The position numbers and the translations under genes were made by a program. Of a DNA stretch of 64,000 nt, positions 52,943 through 60,982 are shown in pieces. The notes beneath the pieces were generated by a model, which saw only the letters and a list, made by a program, of their open reading frames with translations, searched no databases and had not been told where the DNA came from. Within the stretch, counting starts at the first letter, position 1; every line of letters begins with the position of its first letter. Source of the DNA: Stakelama sediminis (lineage in GTDB: Bacteria; Pseudomonadota; Alphaproteobacteria; Sphingomonadales; Sphingomonadaceae); assembly GCF_014199335.1 (NCBI RefSeq), contig NZ_JACIJI010000010.1:1-64000 (forward strand), given 5' to 3'.

Positions 52943-54638
52943 GCTATGATGCCAGCGGCCGCAAGTCGCGCACCGTGCTGAAGGGCGGCAGCACCACCTA
53001 TGGCGTTACGGACTATAGCTATGATGCGAACGGCCGCCCGGAATGCACCGCCGTTCGGATGAACAGTTCCGCCTGGGGCACGGTAACCGATGCTTGCACC
53101 GCGCAGTCGGCAGGCAGCGACGGACCCGACCGGATTACCAAGACGCAATACGACCCGGCCGGCCATGTGTTCAGCATCACGCGCGGGGTCGGCACCAGCG
53201 CACCGACATTTGAATATACCACCTATACGCCGAACGGAAAGACTGCCTCGCTGACCGACGGCAGCGGCAACAAGACGACCTACAGCTATGACGGGTTCGA
53301 CCGTCTGGTGAAGACGCAATATCCGACCGGTTCGGTAGGATCGGGTTCGAGCTCGACGAGCGATTATGAGCAGCTCGGCTATGACAATAACGGCAATGTG
53401 ACGAGCCGGCGGCTGCGCGACGGGCAGACGATTGATTACAGCTATGACCATCTCAACCGGGTGACGGCGAAGAACCTTCCGGGCAGCGAGCCGGATGTCA
53501 GCTACAGCTATGACCTGACCGGCAATATGCTGAGCGCGAGCCAGAGCGGGAACGCCTTGTCGTTCACCTATGACGCGCTGGGGCGCAATCTGACGCAGAC
53601 TAGCCCGCTGGGTACGGTGCATAACAGCTATGATGCCGCCGGTCGCCGCACGAAGATGACCTGGCCCGACGGCTTCTATGTCGATTACGATTATCTGGTC
53701 ACCGGGGAGGTGTCGAAGATCCGCGAGAACGGTGCGACCTCGGGCGTCGGCGTGCTGGCGAGCTACGGCTATGACAGTCTGGGACAGCAAGCCAGCATCA
53801 CGCGCGGCAACGGGGTCACCACCAGCCTCAGCTATGACGCGGTCTCGCGGCTGTCGCAGCTGGTGCAGAACCTTGCCGGGTCGAGCTACGATCTGACGCG
53901 CAGTTTCACCTATAACCCGGCGGGTCAGATCAAGAGCCGGACGAGTTCGAACGATGCCTATGCCTGGACAGGCTATGCGAGCGTCAATCGTAACTATGCG
54001 CGCAATGCCCTCAATCAATATACCAGTTCGGGCAGCACGGCGCTGGGCTATGATGCACGCGGCAACCTGACCACCTCAGGCAGCGACAGCTACAGCTACA
54101 GTTCGGAGAATCTGCTCAAAACCGGTCCCGGCGGTGCTGCGCTGAGCTACGATCCGCTGCTGCGGCTCTACCAGACGTCGAGCAGCAGTACGAGCGCGAC
54201 ACGGTTCCTCTATGACGGGGTCAATCTGATCGGTGAATATAACAGTTCGGGCACGTTGCTGAGGCGCTATGTTCCCGGCCCCGGCATGGGCGCACCGGTG
54301 GTGTGGTATGAAGGCTCGGGCACCGGCGACCGGCGCTGGCTGCTCACCGACGAGCGCGGTTCGGTGATCGCGGTGACCAACGCCAGCGGATCGCCCGTCG
54401 CCAACGGCATCAACACCTATGACGAATACGGCATTCCGGGCTCGACCAATGTCGGGCGGTTCCAGTATACCGGCCAGACCTGGCTGCCGGAGCTTGGCAT
54501 GTACGACTATAAGGCTCGCATCTATTCGCCCACGCTGGGACGGTTTATGCAGACCGATCCCATCGGCTACGGCGACGGCATGAACTGGTATAACTATGTC
54601 GGATCAGATCCCATCAACGGCGTCGATCCGCTCGGGCT
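52943..54638 (+). repeat. 1,696-bp direct repeat, copy 2
   Basis: Starts 8 bases after the stop of the membrane immunity gene, in the same reading frame but without a start codon of its own. It repeats the last third of the Rhs shell and then continues into a different tip. Recombination between the copies would remove the first tip and its immunity gene and place the second tip on the full Rhs. Confidence 0.9.
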
Positions 54639-55164
54639 TGAAGAAATCGAAGTAGACGCATGCCGCAATTTTGACGATGTACTCGTCAACGGAACCTGCA
54701 TTTCACACACGGAATTTCAAGAATATACTCAAAACGGTGGCGGATCTGGAGGATGCGGTTCCGTTCCAATGTCGCCATGTGGTGGCAGTGGCGGCTCGGC
54801 CCCGAAAGAGGCGATCGATAAACCACAAAAGAAGCCAGATAAACCGACAATTTGTCCAACTACGAAGCCAACGAGCCTACCAATTCCAAAGGGCTATGTT
54901 TCAGCTGACCCTGGACAGAATAGATTCATTCGAAAGGCTGGAGCTCCACTCTCTACGGCCCCAATCAATAACCCAGCTTGGAATCCCCCTAAGATGAAAA
55001 TTGACTGGTCGGGCACGTTTTGGGACTTGGCAACTATAGCATTTTCCAGTGTGACGGGCGGCCTATTTGGCGAGGGCACGACCGTCGTACAAGCCGCATC
55101 GGCTGCGGGTGGTGCTGGCGTAGCAACCGGCCAAGAACTCTCTCATACGCAGGGTTGTCAATGA
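52943..55164 (+). pseudogene. Orphan Rhs shell fragment with alternative toxin tip
   Basis: No start codon, signal peptide or N-terminal shell; the frame continues from the preceding stop at 52935. After the repeated core end (GVDPLGL) comes a new 175-residue tip: EEIEVDACRNFDDVLVNGTC, a Gly-rich and Lys/Pro-rich middle, WNPPKMKIDWSGTFWDLATI and a Gly/Ala-rich end (VVQAASAAGGAGVATGQEL). The tip family is unknown. It is a silent cassette rather than decayed, since the frame is intact to its stop. Confidence 0.8.
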
Positions 55165-55358
55165 GAAGCGCAATCGTGAAATCCATAGCAATGGCAGTAA
55201 TCTCTATGACGGCGACAGCGTCTCTTGCATTCGCCCCCACTGATAAGGTCAAACAAATCGTCGCGGTGTCAGCCTTTTGTTGGGTATTGACGTTGTTAGT
55301 AGGATTGAGGGTTTATTTAAGAAGATCACCCCCGCCCAAACGAGGAAATAAAGGATAG
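55161..55358 (+). CDS. Small membrane protein, likely immunity factor of the orphan tip
   Basis: 65 residues starting MRSAIVKSIAMAVISMTATA. Two hydrophobic segments (the N-terminal one and IVAVSAFCWVLTLLVGL) suggest a signal or anchor plus a membrane helix. ATG overlaps the orphan tip stop (ATGA). Confidence 0.6.
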   Translation: MRSAIVKSIAMAVISMTATASLAFAPTDKVKQIVAVSAFCWVLTLLVGLRVYLRRSPPPKRGNKG

Positions 55359-55778
55359 TTGCCGCAAAAGACGCAGCAGCCCGCGAAAAAAACTGATTGC
55401 ATTCCGCTTACCGCCGGCCCTGTGACCTTCGAAGGTCCGTCCATGGAAGCCGTTGTTGGTCTCGGCGGTGGTGTTTCTTGGTATCATTTCAACATTGAGT
55501 CTACCGGTGATTCCGGTTGGGTTATCTCAACATCTAAGGCAATAGGCGCTGGCGGGTTCGTGGGCGTTTCCGGCGGCGCTTATACTTCCATGGGTGCTTT
55601 CTTAGGGACATCATATGGGGTCTCAGTGCCTACTGGTGTTGAACGAGTAGGCGCGAGTGTTTCGGGGAACTCTGGAGGAGGCGGCGGAACTGCTGCGGTG
55701 GGACCTGGCCTTGGTGCTTATGCCAGCAAACCAGACACTCGCTTACTCAGCTCATCGAGGCCTATATGTCCAAAATAA
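55359..55778 (+). CDS. Gly-rich fragment, possible third Rhs tip remnant
   Basis: Up to 139 residues in the frame that follows the preceding stop codon, starting only with TTG. No shell sequence precedes it. Content: FEGPSMEAVVGLGGGVSWYHF and a long Gly/Ala/Ser-rich region (SGNSGGGGGTAAVGPGLG). The overlap with a downstream membrane protein gene by 13 bases, and its position in a stack of tip/immunity pairs, suggest an older tip that has lost its junction. It could equally be a separate small protein. Confidence 0.45.
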   Translation: MPQKTQQPAKKTDCIPLTAGPVTFEGPSMEAVVGLGGGVSWYHFNIESTGDSGWVISTSKAIGAGGFVGVSGGAYTSMGAFLGTSYGVSVPTGVERVGASVSGNSGGGGGTAAVGPGLGAYASKPDTRLLSSSRPICPK

Positions 55779-55972
55779 CCGAGAGCAGGACTCCAGGATT
55801 CCTGCTCAGCTTAGCATTATTGGCATTTTGCGTTTATGTAGGCCAGTTTGGGGTGGCTTATTTTTTCGTTGCTTTAGCTGCATCGTTTTTGCTGACGTGG
55901 GCTTTCGCTAAACGGCGACGCAACGTGACAACAAGAGATAGTCGGTCAAGCGGTCCTCGAACGAAGCAATAG
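55766..55972 (+). CDS. Small membrane protein, likely third immunity factor
   Basis: 68 residues: MSKITESRTPGFLLSLALLA, then a second helix VAYFFVALAASFLLTWAFA and a basic tail RRRNVTTRDSR. It overlaps the end of the upstream fragment. Similar in size and topology to the 65-residue protein at 55161. Confidence 0.55.
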   Translation: MSKITESRTPGFLLSLALLAFCVYVGQFGVAYFFVALAASFLLTWAFAKRRRNVTTRDSRSSGPRTKQ

Positions 55973-56068
55973 CAAGATAGAAGCTATGGCACCGCTGCTG
56001 CCATAACCCCTTGTCTGCACATCGTATTATGGCGTTTTGGACGGCACTGCCTCGGGTGAGGCGGTGCC
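55970..56068 (+). repeat. Dispersed ~100-bp element, copy C
   Basis: TAGCAAGATA, a TATGGCA/TGCCATA hairpin (55985-55991, 55999-56005), core CTTGTCTGCACATCG, then a strong 11-bp hairpin (56043-56053 with 56058-56068, loop GGGT). Inverted relative to copy B at 33219-33320. It leads into the IS110 recombinase leader. Confidence 0.65.
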
Positions 56069-56276
56069 GTTCGCGCGTCATGGCGTTGATTTTGCGGGTG
56101 AAATGGCGGTGCCGTCGTCGCTGGGATGGGGCTGGGTATCAGGTGCCGCTGTATTTGGCGAGCACTTGCGGCCTGCATCGGCGGTGCGTTCCGCTGACGC
56201 AAATCCCCTGCCTTGCGGCGAGCCGGCATCCGGCGCGACGCTCGCTTCCATCAAACGCAAGCGCAGGAGTCGTGTG

Positions 56277-57050
56277 ATGGAGTATTTTGCCGGCCTGGAC
56301 GTCTCGATCGAGGAAACCGCCATCTGCGTGGTCGGTGACGACGGCAAGGTGGTGCTGGAAACCGCCGTGGAAACCAATCCCGCCGCGATCGCCACTGCGC
56401 TTGAGCGCTATGCCGGGCGGTTGCGCCGTGTGGGTCACGAGGCGGCATCGCTCTCGCCCTGGCTGCACCCCGGCCTGCGCGAACTGGGCGTTCCGGCGGT
56501 ATGCCTGGAAACGCGCCATGTGCGCGCGGCGCTGTCGGCCCAGCGCAACAAGACCGACGCCGCCGACGCGCTGGGGATCGCGCACATCATGCGCACGGGC
56601 TGGTTCCGCGAGGCACATATCAAGTCGGAAAACTGCTACCGGCTGCGTTTGCTGCTGGTCCAGCGGCGCAATTTGAAGCGCAAGTTCCTCGACCTCGAAA
56701 ACGCGATCCGGCATTCCTTGAAGGTGTTCGGCATCCGCCTCGGCAAGGTCGGCCGGGGCGGGATGGAGAAGGCCGTGCGCGAGGCGATCGCCGCCGATCC
56801 GATGACCGCGGGGCTGATGGACTGCATGCTGCGCGCACGCGCGGCGCTGTGGGCGGAATACCTGATGCTGCACAAGCTCGTCACCCAGATTGCGATGCGC
56901 GACGAACTGTGTCGCCGCTTCATGGCGATCCTGGGCATCGGCCCGATCGCCGCGCTCAGCTTCCGCAGCGCGATTGACGATCCCACGCGCTTCCGCCGCT
57001 CGCGCGATAAGGCAACGGCGGCGCTCGCCAACATAGCTGCCTTTCCCTGA
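56277..57050 (+). pseudogene. IS110-family recombinase, truncated at the C-terminus
   Basis: 257 residues. The DEDD (RuvC-like) N-terminal domain is clear: MEYFAGLDVSIEETAICVV, VCLETRHVRAALSAQRNKTD, AADALGIAHIMRTGWF. The Transposase_20 domain starts (FMAILGIGPIAALSFRSAI) but breaks off after RFRRSRD, so the region with the catalytic Ser is missing. Inactive. The 208 bases between the hairpin at 56068 and this ATG hold no other gene; in IS110 elements this position can encode a guide (bridge) RNA. Confidence 0.8.
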
Positions 57051-57217
57051 CTCAGTTTCGTCCGTCAGAACCCGCCTTACATTCAGGCGGGACTTATGGG
57101 CGCGCATGATCAGTAGCAGGCTGATTCCGGGAAAGTGTTTCAGCATCTCATCTGGCTCGAAACCAGCAATATGGACCCGACATATCGGGATCTATCGGTG
57201 GATGCAGGAGATCCAGC

Positions 57218-58348
57218 TTAGACTATCGTGCGAGATACCATTTCATGCAGTAAAGCGGCCCGTTGAAGAATTCGACCGCGAAAGATCACTGCATTGAATA
57301 CTTTATCAATAATCCTCTCGTTGCCATGGAAGAGCCGAACATGCACACCACGTTCTTGCGGTCGCCTCGCAGTCCACACGATCGCCGGTACTGTCGGTCT
57401 GATCTCGAAATCAAAGCCCTCCTGATCGTCAAGGTTGAATACTCCGGCGGCATCTATGAAGCCTGTCTCGTGACTGGATCTATCGTGAAGCGGTTTGAGA
57501 GGTGTCGAAACTATAGGGCCGCGGCTCCAAGTGTTGTCTCGACCACAATTGCCGCACAAATGCTTACTGTGAGGATTTCGCCCGAACTCACCAATATCAA
57601 GATGCGGGTGCCCGCAATTTCGACAATTGATGCAGTCCATTTCAAGCCCGGATTCGAGCCCCATGACAAACTCAAATGCGGCAGGCGGTGTAATTTGAAC
57701 CTTCCTTGCTTCGGACCTCGAAAAGAGATCATCCCCCGGATCATATTCGACCGCCATAGCGTCAAGTATTTCGTCAATTGCCTTACGTTGGCCATCACGC
57801 ATCCATGCTTCAATATGGAGCTTCGGGCGCAGCCAGTCGTGAGAGGCAGCGCTGGAGACAGCAGGCGGTAAGGAGCAACTGATCGCAACCTCTGAGTGAT
57901 CCTCCAACCTGATAGATGGCGGATTGACCACATACGACATGGTTTGCATATGATTTGAACACTGAACCAACCCGCTCTTCGATGCATTGGCTATATCGGC
58001 TTTTGTGCCCCAATGACGCTGGTGCGTGCGACACCACCATCGCTTCGCTCCATTTCGCATCTTCCCGGCTTCAACTATATCGCAAGCTAGGATTTTGTCT
58101 TCGCCTCTATCACCCGACAGGGAATTAAGAATCTCATCAGCGAATACCGCAATATTTCCGAGAGTACGGCCATGTGACCAGCAAATAGCTTCGTTACTTG
58201 AATCGGAAATTTCTTTAGTAGCACGGACCGGTTGCTCGTATCCAAGAAGCTGGCGATTGATTTTTGCTGGATGTCCGGTGCACGAATCCCATTCGAATGC
58301 CCAAAGCGCAACTTTGCCGTCAATTCCTGCGATCCGTTCTACCTCCAT
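57218..58348 (-). CDS. Zinc-ribbon hypothetical protein 1
   Basis: 376 residues from the ATG at 58348 (GGAAG upstream); a TTG at 58417 would overlap the preceding gene. Cys/His clusters: RWWCRTHQRHW near residue 105 and MDCINCRNCGHPHLDIGEFG with LCGNCGRDN, a four-Cys zinc ribbon. After it comes AIVWTARRPQERGVHVRLFH and KVFNAVIFRGRIL. The protein at 60983-62059 has the same order of blocks, so the two are paralogs. I do not recognise the family. Nucleic-acid binding is a guess from the ribbons. Confidence 0.6.
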   Translation of the reverse strand: MEVERIAGIDGKVALWAFEWDSCTGHPAKINRQLLGYEQPVRATKEISDSSNEAICWSHGRTLGNIAVFADEILNSLSGDRGEDKILACDIVEAGKMRNGAKRWWCRTHQRHWGTKADIANASKSGLVQCSNHMQTMSYVVNPPSIRLEDHSEVAISCSLPPAVSSAASHDWLRPKLHIEAWMRDGQRKAIDEILDAMAVEYDPGDDLFSRSEARKVQITPPAAFEFVMGLESGLEMDCINCRNCGHPHLDIGEFGRNPHSKHLCGNCGRDNTWSRGPIVSTPLKPLHDRSSHETGFIDAAGVFNLDDQEGFDFEIRPTVPAIVWTARRPQERGVHVRLFHGNERIIDKVFNAVIFRGRILQRAALLHEMVSRTIV

Positions 58349-58374
58349 AACATACTTACTTCCCAGTAGCGCTA

Positions 58375-58686
58375 TTAATCGTGCGTCTGGCGTTCGCTGA
58401 GGAGCATCACACCACAACGGCTATAGCCTGCGATGTCCACCCACGAGTCGAGATGATCCGGTGATTGGACCAAACGCGCCACCTTTGTCATGATCATGCC
58501 GAGTATTTCTCGAATCTGCGGGTCCGGACACTCGTCAACAATACCACGCATCGTGGATATGCGGCGATATGTGTCTTCTGGGTCGCCATAGACGTCCCGA
58601 CGGTCGGTGGTTACATTTGCGTAAGCGGCGTCGAATTGCTCGAGCAGCGTTTGGGGCGGGGCTGTATCATCCATATTTGATCTCAT
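58375..58686 (-). CDS. DUF6378-like protein
   Basis: 103 residues from the ATG at 58686, or 99 from 58674; neither has a strong ribosome binding site. The body fits DUF6378 of phages and islands: DVYGDPEDTYRRISTMRG, ILGMIMTKVARLVQSPDHLD and SWVDIAGYSRCG. The function is unknown; it is frequently phage-encoded. It lies between the zinc-ribbon gene and the PIN gene on the same strand. Confidence 0.7.
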   Translation of the reverse strand: MRSNMDDTAPPQTLLEQFDAAYANVTTDRRDVYGDPEDTYRRISTMRGIVDECPDPQIREILGMIMTKVARLVQSPDHLDSWVDIAGYSRCGVMLLSERQTHD

Positions 58687-58781
58687 ATAGGGGAGAATTC
58701 GTCCATTGCAGATTGACCAGCTTACCACAACCGACAGAATTCGTGGTGCTGTAATCCATTCGCCTGCCAAGCGGAACGACG

Positions 58782-59276
58782 TCACTCTCCTCGACAAAAG
58801 AACGACTGAGGTGTGTCGGGCAAAAAGCCACCTTGCTCACGCATAGTACGCAGTAGCCGCTTTGCTTCGCCGCATTCAATCTTGTGTTGCTCAACGCACC
58901 AGCGAAGTACGCGAATAGTCCCGAATACTCGATTAGCGCCGATGAGATTGCTTGCGGCAAGCCGCGCCCTCCGATCATCACAGCAAATATGAAAGTCGCT
59001 CTCGGCGGCAACCGCCATGCATTCGGTCTCACCTGCACCCAGCCGATGGGCGTCCAATAATTCCAGAAAGCGCTCCGCGTTAACGGAACCATCGTCGAGG
59101 AAGTTGATCAATCCACGCTGCTGCAATTCGAGAGTGATGGCAGCGCAGCTCGGGCCGGATTCATCGACGACAACCGGCGGAAGCCACCATTCAATACCCT
59201 CAAGCATACAAATCAACTCAAGGGCACGCGCGTGCACCAAATTGATTACGGCGCAAGAGTCGAGAAGGACCCTCAA
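58782..59276 (-). CDS. PIN-domain ribonuclease-like toxin
   Basis: 164 residues from a TTG at 59276. Acidic PIN residues: Asp6 in LLDSCAVINL, Glu83/Glu85 in GAGETECMAVA, Asp100/Asp101 in CCDDRRARLAA. PIN toxins of toxin-antitoxin modules cleave RNA. It follows the HTH-ImmA gene with a 2-base gap, the arrangement of an antitoxin/regulator and toxin pair. Confidence 0.8.
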   Translation of the reverse strand: MRVLLDSCAVINLVHARALELICMLEGIEWWLPPVVVDESGPSCAAITLELQQRGLINFLDDGSVNAERFLELLDAHRLGAGETECMAVAAESDFHICCDDRRARLAASNLIGANRVFGTIRVLRWCVEQHKIECGEAKRLLRTMREQGGFLPDTPQSFFCRGE

Positions 59277-59278
59277 GA

Positions 59279-60400
59279 CTATGCGGCTCTCACATTTGCC
59301 GCCAATATTTCCCCGATCGTGACGCCAAGCCTATCGGCTGCCCATCCGATCGAAATCTCCCCGAGGTTGATCTTGCTGGTTAGATGCTGAGCCAGAATGG
59401 CTGAGATCGGTGGGAACGGCACATCCGTTCGCGGTGGAAGGTCTAGCGCCTCTGCACGCTTCTCTGGTGAACCAAACTCCTTTCGCAAGGCGGTTGCTAA
59501 GCTGTGCCCGACGCCAGCCGGAAGCAAACCCAGATCTTCACAACGGCGTGCTGCGACTTCAAAGCTAACACCATAGAAACGAGCCAGAAGAAGAATTTCC
59601 AAATCGGTCAGATTTTTCGAGTCAACTCGAAAATGTTCACGGAACATTTTCAGAGATTTTCCAACACCAACATCCGGAAGGAGAAGGCAGGATGAAAAAG
59701 CATCGACGAACGCTTCGTCCTTCGAATAGCGCCCGAATGAGCCGATGTCGGATGGTTCCTCGAAAAGTGCCTTGTCGTCATTCTGATGATGCGCTGCGAT
59801 GTGTCCGAGCTCGTGCCCCGCAGTAAAAAGCATACGGCCGGCAAAACGCGGAGAAACAAAAATGAAACAATAGTTTCCAGCGATGAGTGACACACCCTCA
59901 TAGCGCGAATAATCAAGTCGACTAACAATCATACCCTCAAGTGAGCCTAGAACAAGAAACAACTCAGTGGCTGGTTGTTCTTCGTGAGACTCGAAGACCA
60001 TACGCCGGAACTGCTTGGCCAGGCGATCTGCCTCAGCGTAGGTTCTTTCGTCCGCTTTTATATCTTGAAGCCACGCTGGAAGCTCCGCACGTGGCGGTAA
60101 TATTTCGAGGGCGGCCTCGATAAACGACGCGACTTTCTCGACAGTGAGGTCGTATGAAGCCTGCCCCTTCCGGGTGTCGCGAAACAGGGGGCGCATCGAC
60201 TTCGCTTCGCTTGCTGGACGCTCACGCGCGAGTAAGTGTAATGGAACACGTAACCCAGAAGCGATTGCACGCACTTCGGATATCGCCGCGTTTTGGCCTG
60301 AAAGTATTGCCTCAATGCGCTCGATGGATAGAGTGGTACGGTTGGAAATTTCTTTCGGGCTTATCTTTAACCCACGTAATGCATCGGCGATCGTAGTCAC
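59279..60400 (-). CDS. HTH-ImmA/IrrE metallopeptidase (antitoxin-like)
   Basis: 373 residues from a GTG at 60400. N-terminal XRE-like helix-turn-helix (ALRGLKISPKEISNRTTLSI region) followed by the COG2856 ImmA/IrrE peptidase domain with HELGH at 196-200 and a downstream DEAFVDAFSSCLLLP. Relatives cleave repressors or serve as antitoxins for PIN or RES toxins. It lies 1 base after the Nmad2-like gene and 2 bases before the PIN gene. Confidence 0.85.
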   Translation of the reverse strand: MTTIADALRGLKISPKEISNRTTLSIERIEAILSGQNAAISEVRAIASGLRVPLHLLARERPASEAKSMRPLFRDTRKGQASYDLTVEKVASFIEAALEILPPRAELPAWLQDIKADERTYAEADRLAKQFRRMVFESHEEQPATELFLVLGSLEGMIVSRLDYSRYEGVSLIAGNYCFIFVSPRFAGRMLFTAGHELGHIAAHHQNDDKALFEEPSDIGSFGRYSKDEAFVDAFSSCLLLPDVGVGKSLKMFREHFRVDSKNLTDLEILLLARFYGVSFEVAARRCEDLGLLPAGVGHSLATALRKEFGSPEKRAEALDLPPRTDVPFPPISAILAQHLTSKINLGEISIGWAADRLGVTIGEILAANVRAA

Positions 60401-60401
60401 G

Positions 60402-60977
60402 TTACTTTGCCGCAGCCTTGATACCGCGCAGCCAATCCATCAATCCATGTACCTGGCCTTCATCCAGCTTTCGATGGCGGCCGAGAATATCGATCGCTCG
60501 GTTGCCTGGCCGCTCGAACATCTCGGACAGTTTCCGAAGCGAGCGTTCTCTACCAAGCTCGATTTCCCGATCAGTCTGCAATGCAGCTGATTGGTCGCCA
60601 ATGATATAGTTGCGTATTCGACGTTCGAAGGTATCTGGCTTGTGATGGTCTAGCGGATGCTGCCGACCTTGTGCGTCGACAATGATATTGCCGCGAACGA
60701 AGCCATTCTCGTCTCGCTTGAGCCGATTTTGCGGGAAGCGCCCGTATGCCGCGAGCGCATCGATCTTCTCTGCGACGCGCATACCACCGATTATATATTG
60801 CTGTGCGTTCGGAGTCTTCCCAGACACAACGAAAAGATAATCGCCAAGATCGGCAAATTGACGCAGATTGGTCATGCATGCGCCAAGAGTCGGTGGGTCG
60901 CCGAATAAAGGATCGCCAAGGTTGTCATGCATGCCGGGATCGGCACCAGTTCCCGTGATGTAGATATAGCCTTTCAA
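60402..60977 (-). CDS. Nmad2-like protein (nucleotide modification-associated)
   Basis: 191 residues from a TTG at 60977 with GAAAGGG upstream. Blocks: GYIYITGTGADPGMHDNLGD, GACMTNLRQFADLGDYLFVV, NAQQYIIGGMRVAEKIDALA, RRIRNYIIGDQS. This resembles the nucleotide modification-associated domain 2 proteins found beside modified-base and defence genes; I rate the match as moderate. First gene after zinc-ribbon gene 2 in the leftward run, 5 bases apart. Confidence 0.55.
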   Translation of the reverse strand: MKGYIYITGTGADPGMHDNLGDPLFGDPPTLGACMTNLRQFADLGDYLFVVSGKTPNAQQYIIGGMRVAEKIDALAAYGRFPQNRLKRDENGFVRGNIIVDAQGRQHPLDHHKPDTFERRIRNYIIGDQSAALQTDREIELGRERSLRKLSEMFERPGNRAIDILGRHRKLDEGQVHGLMDWLRGIKAAAK

Positions 60978-60982
60978 ATGCT

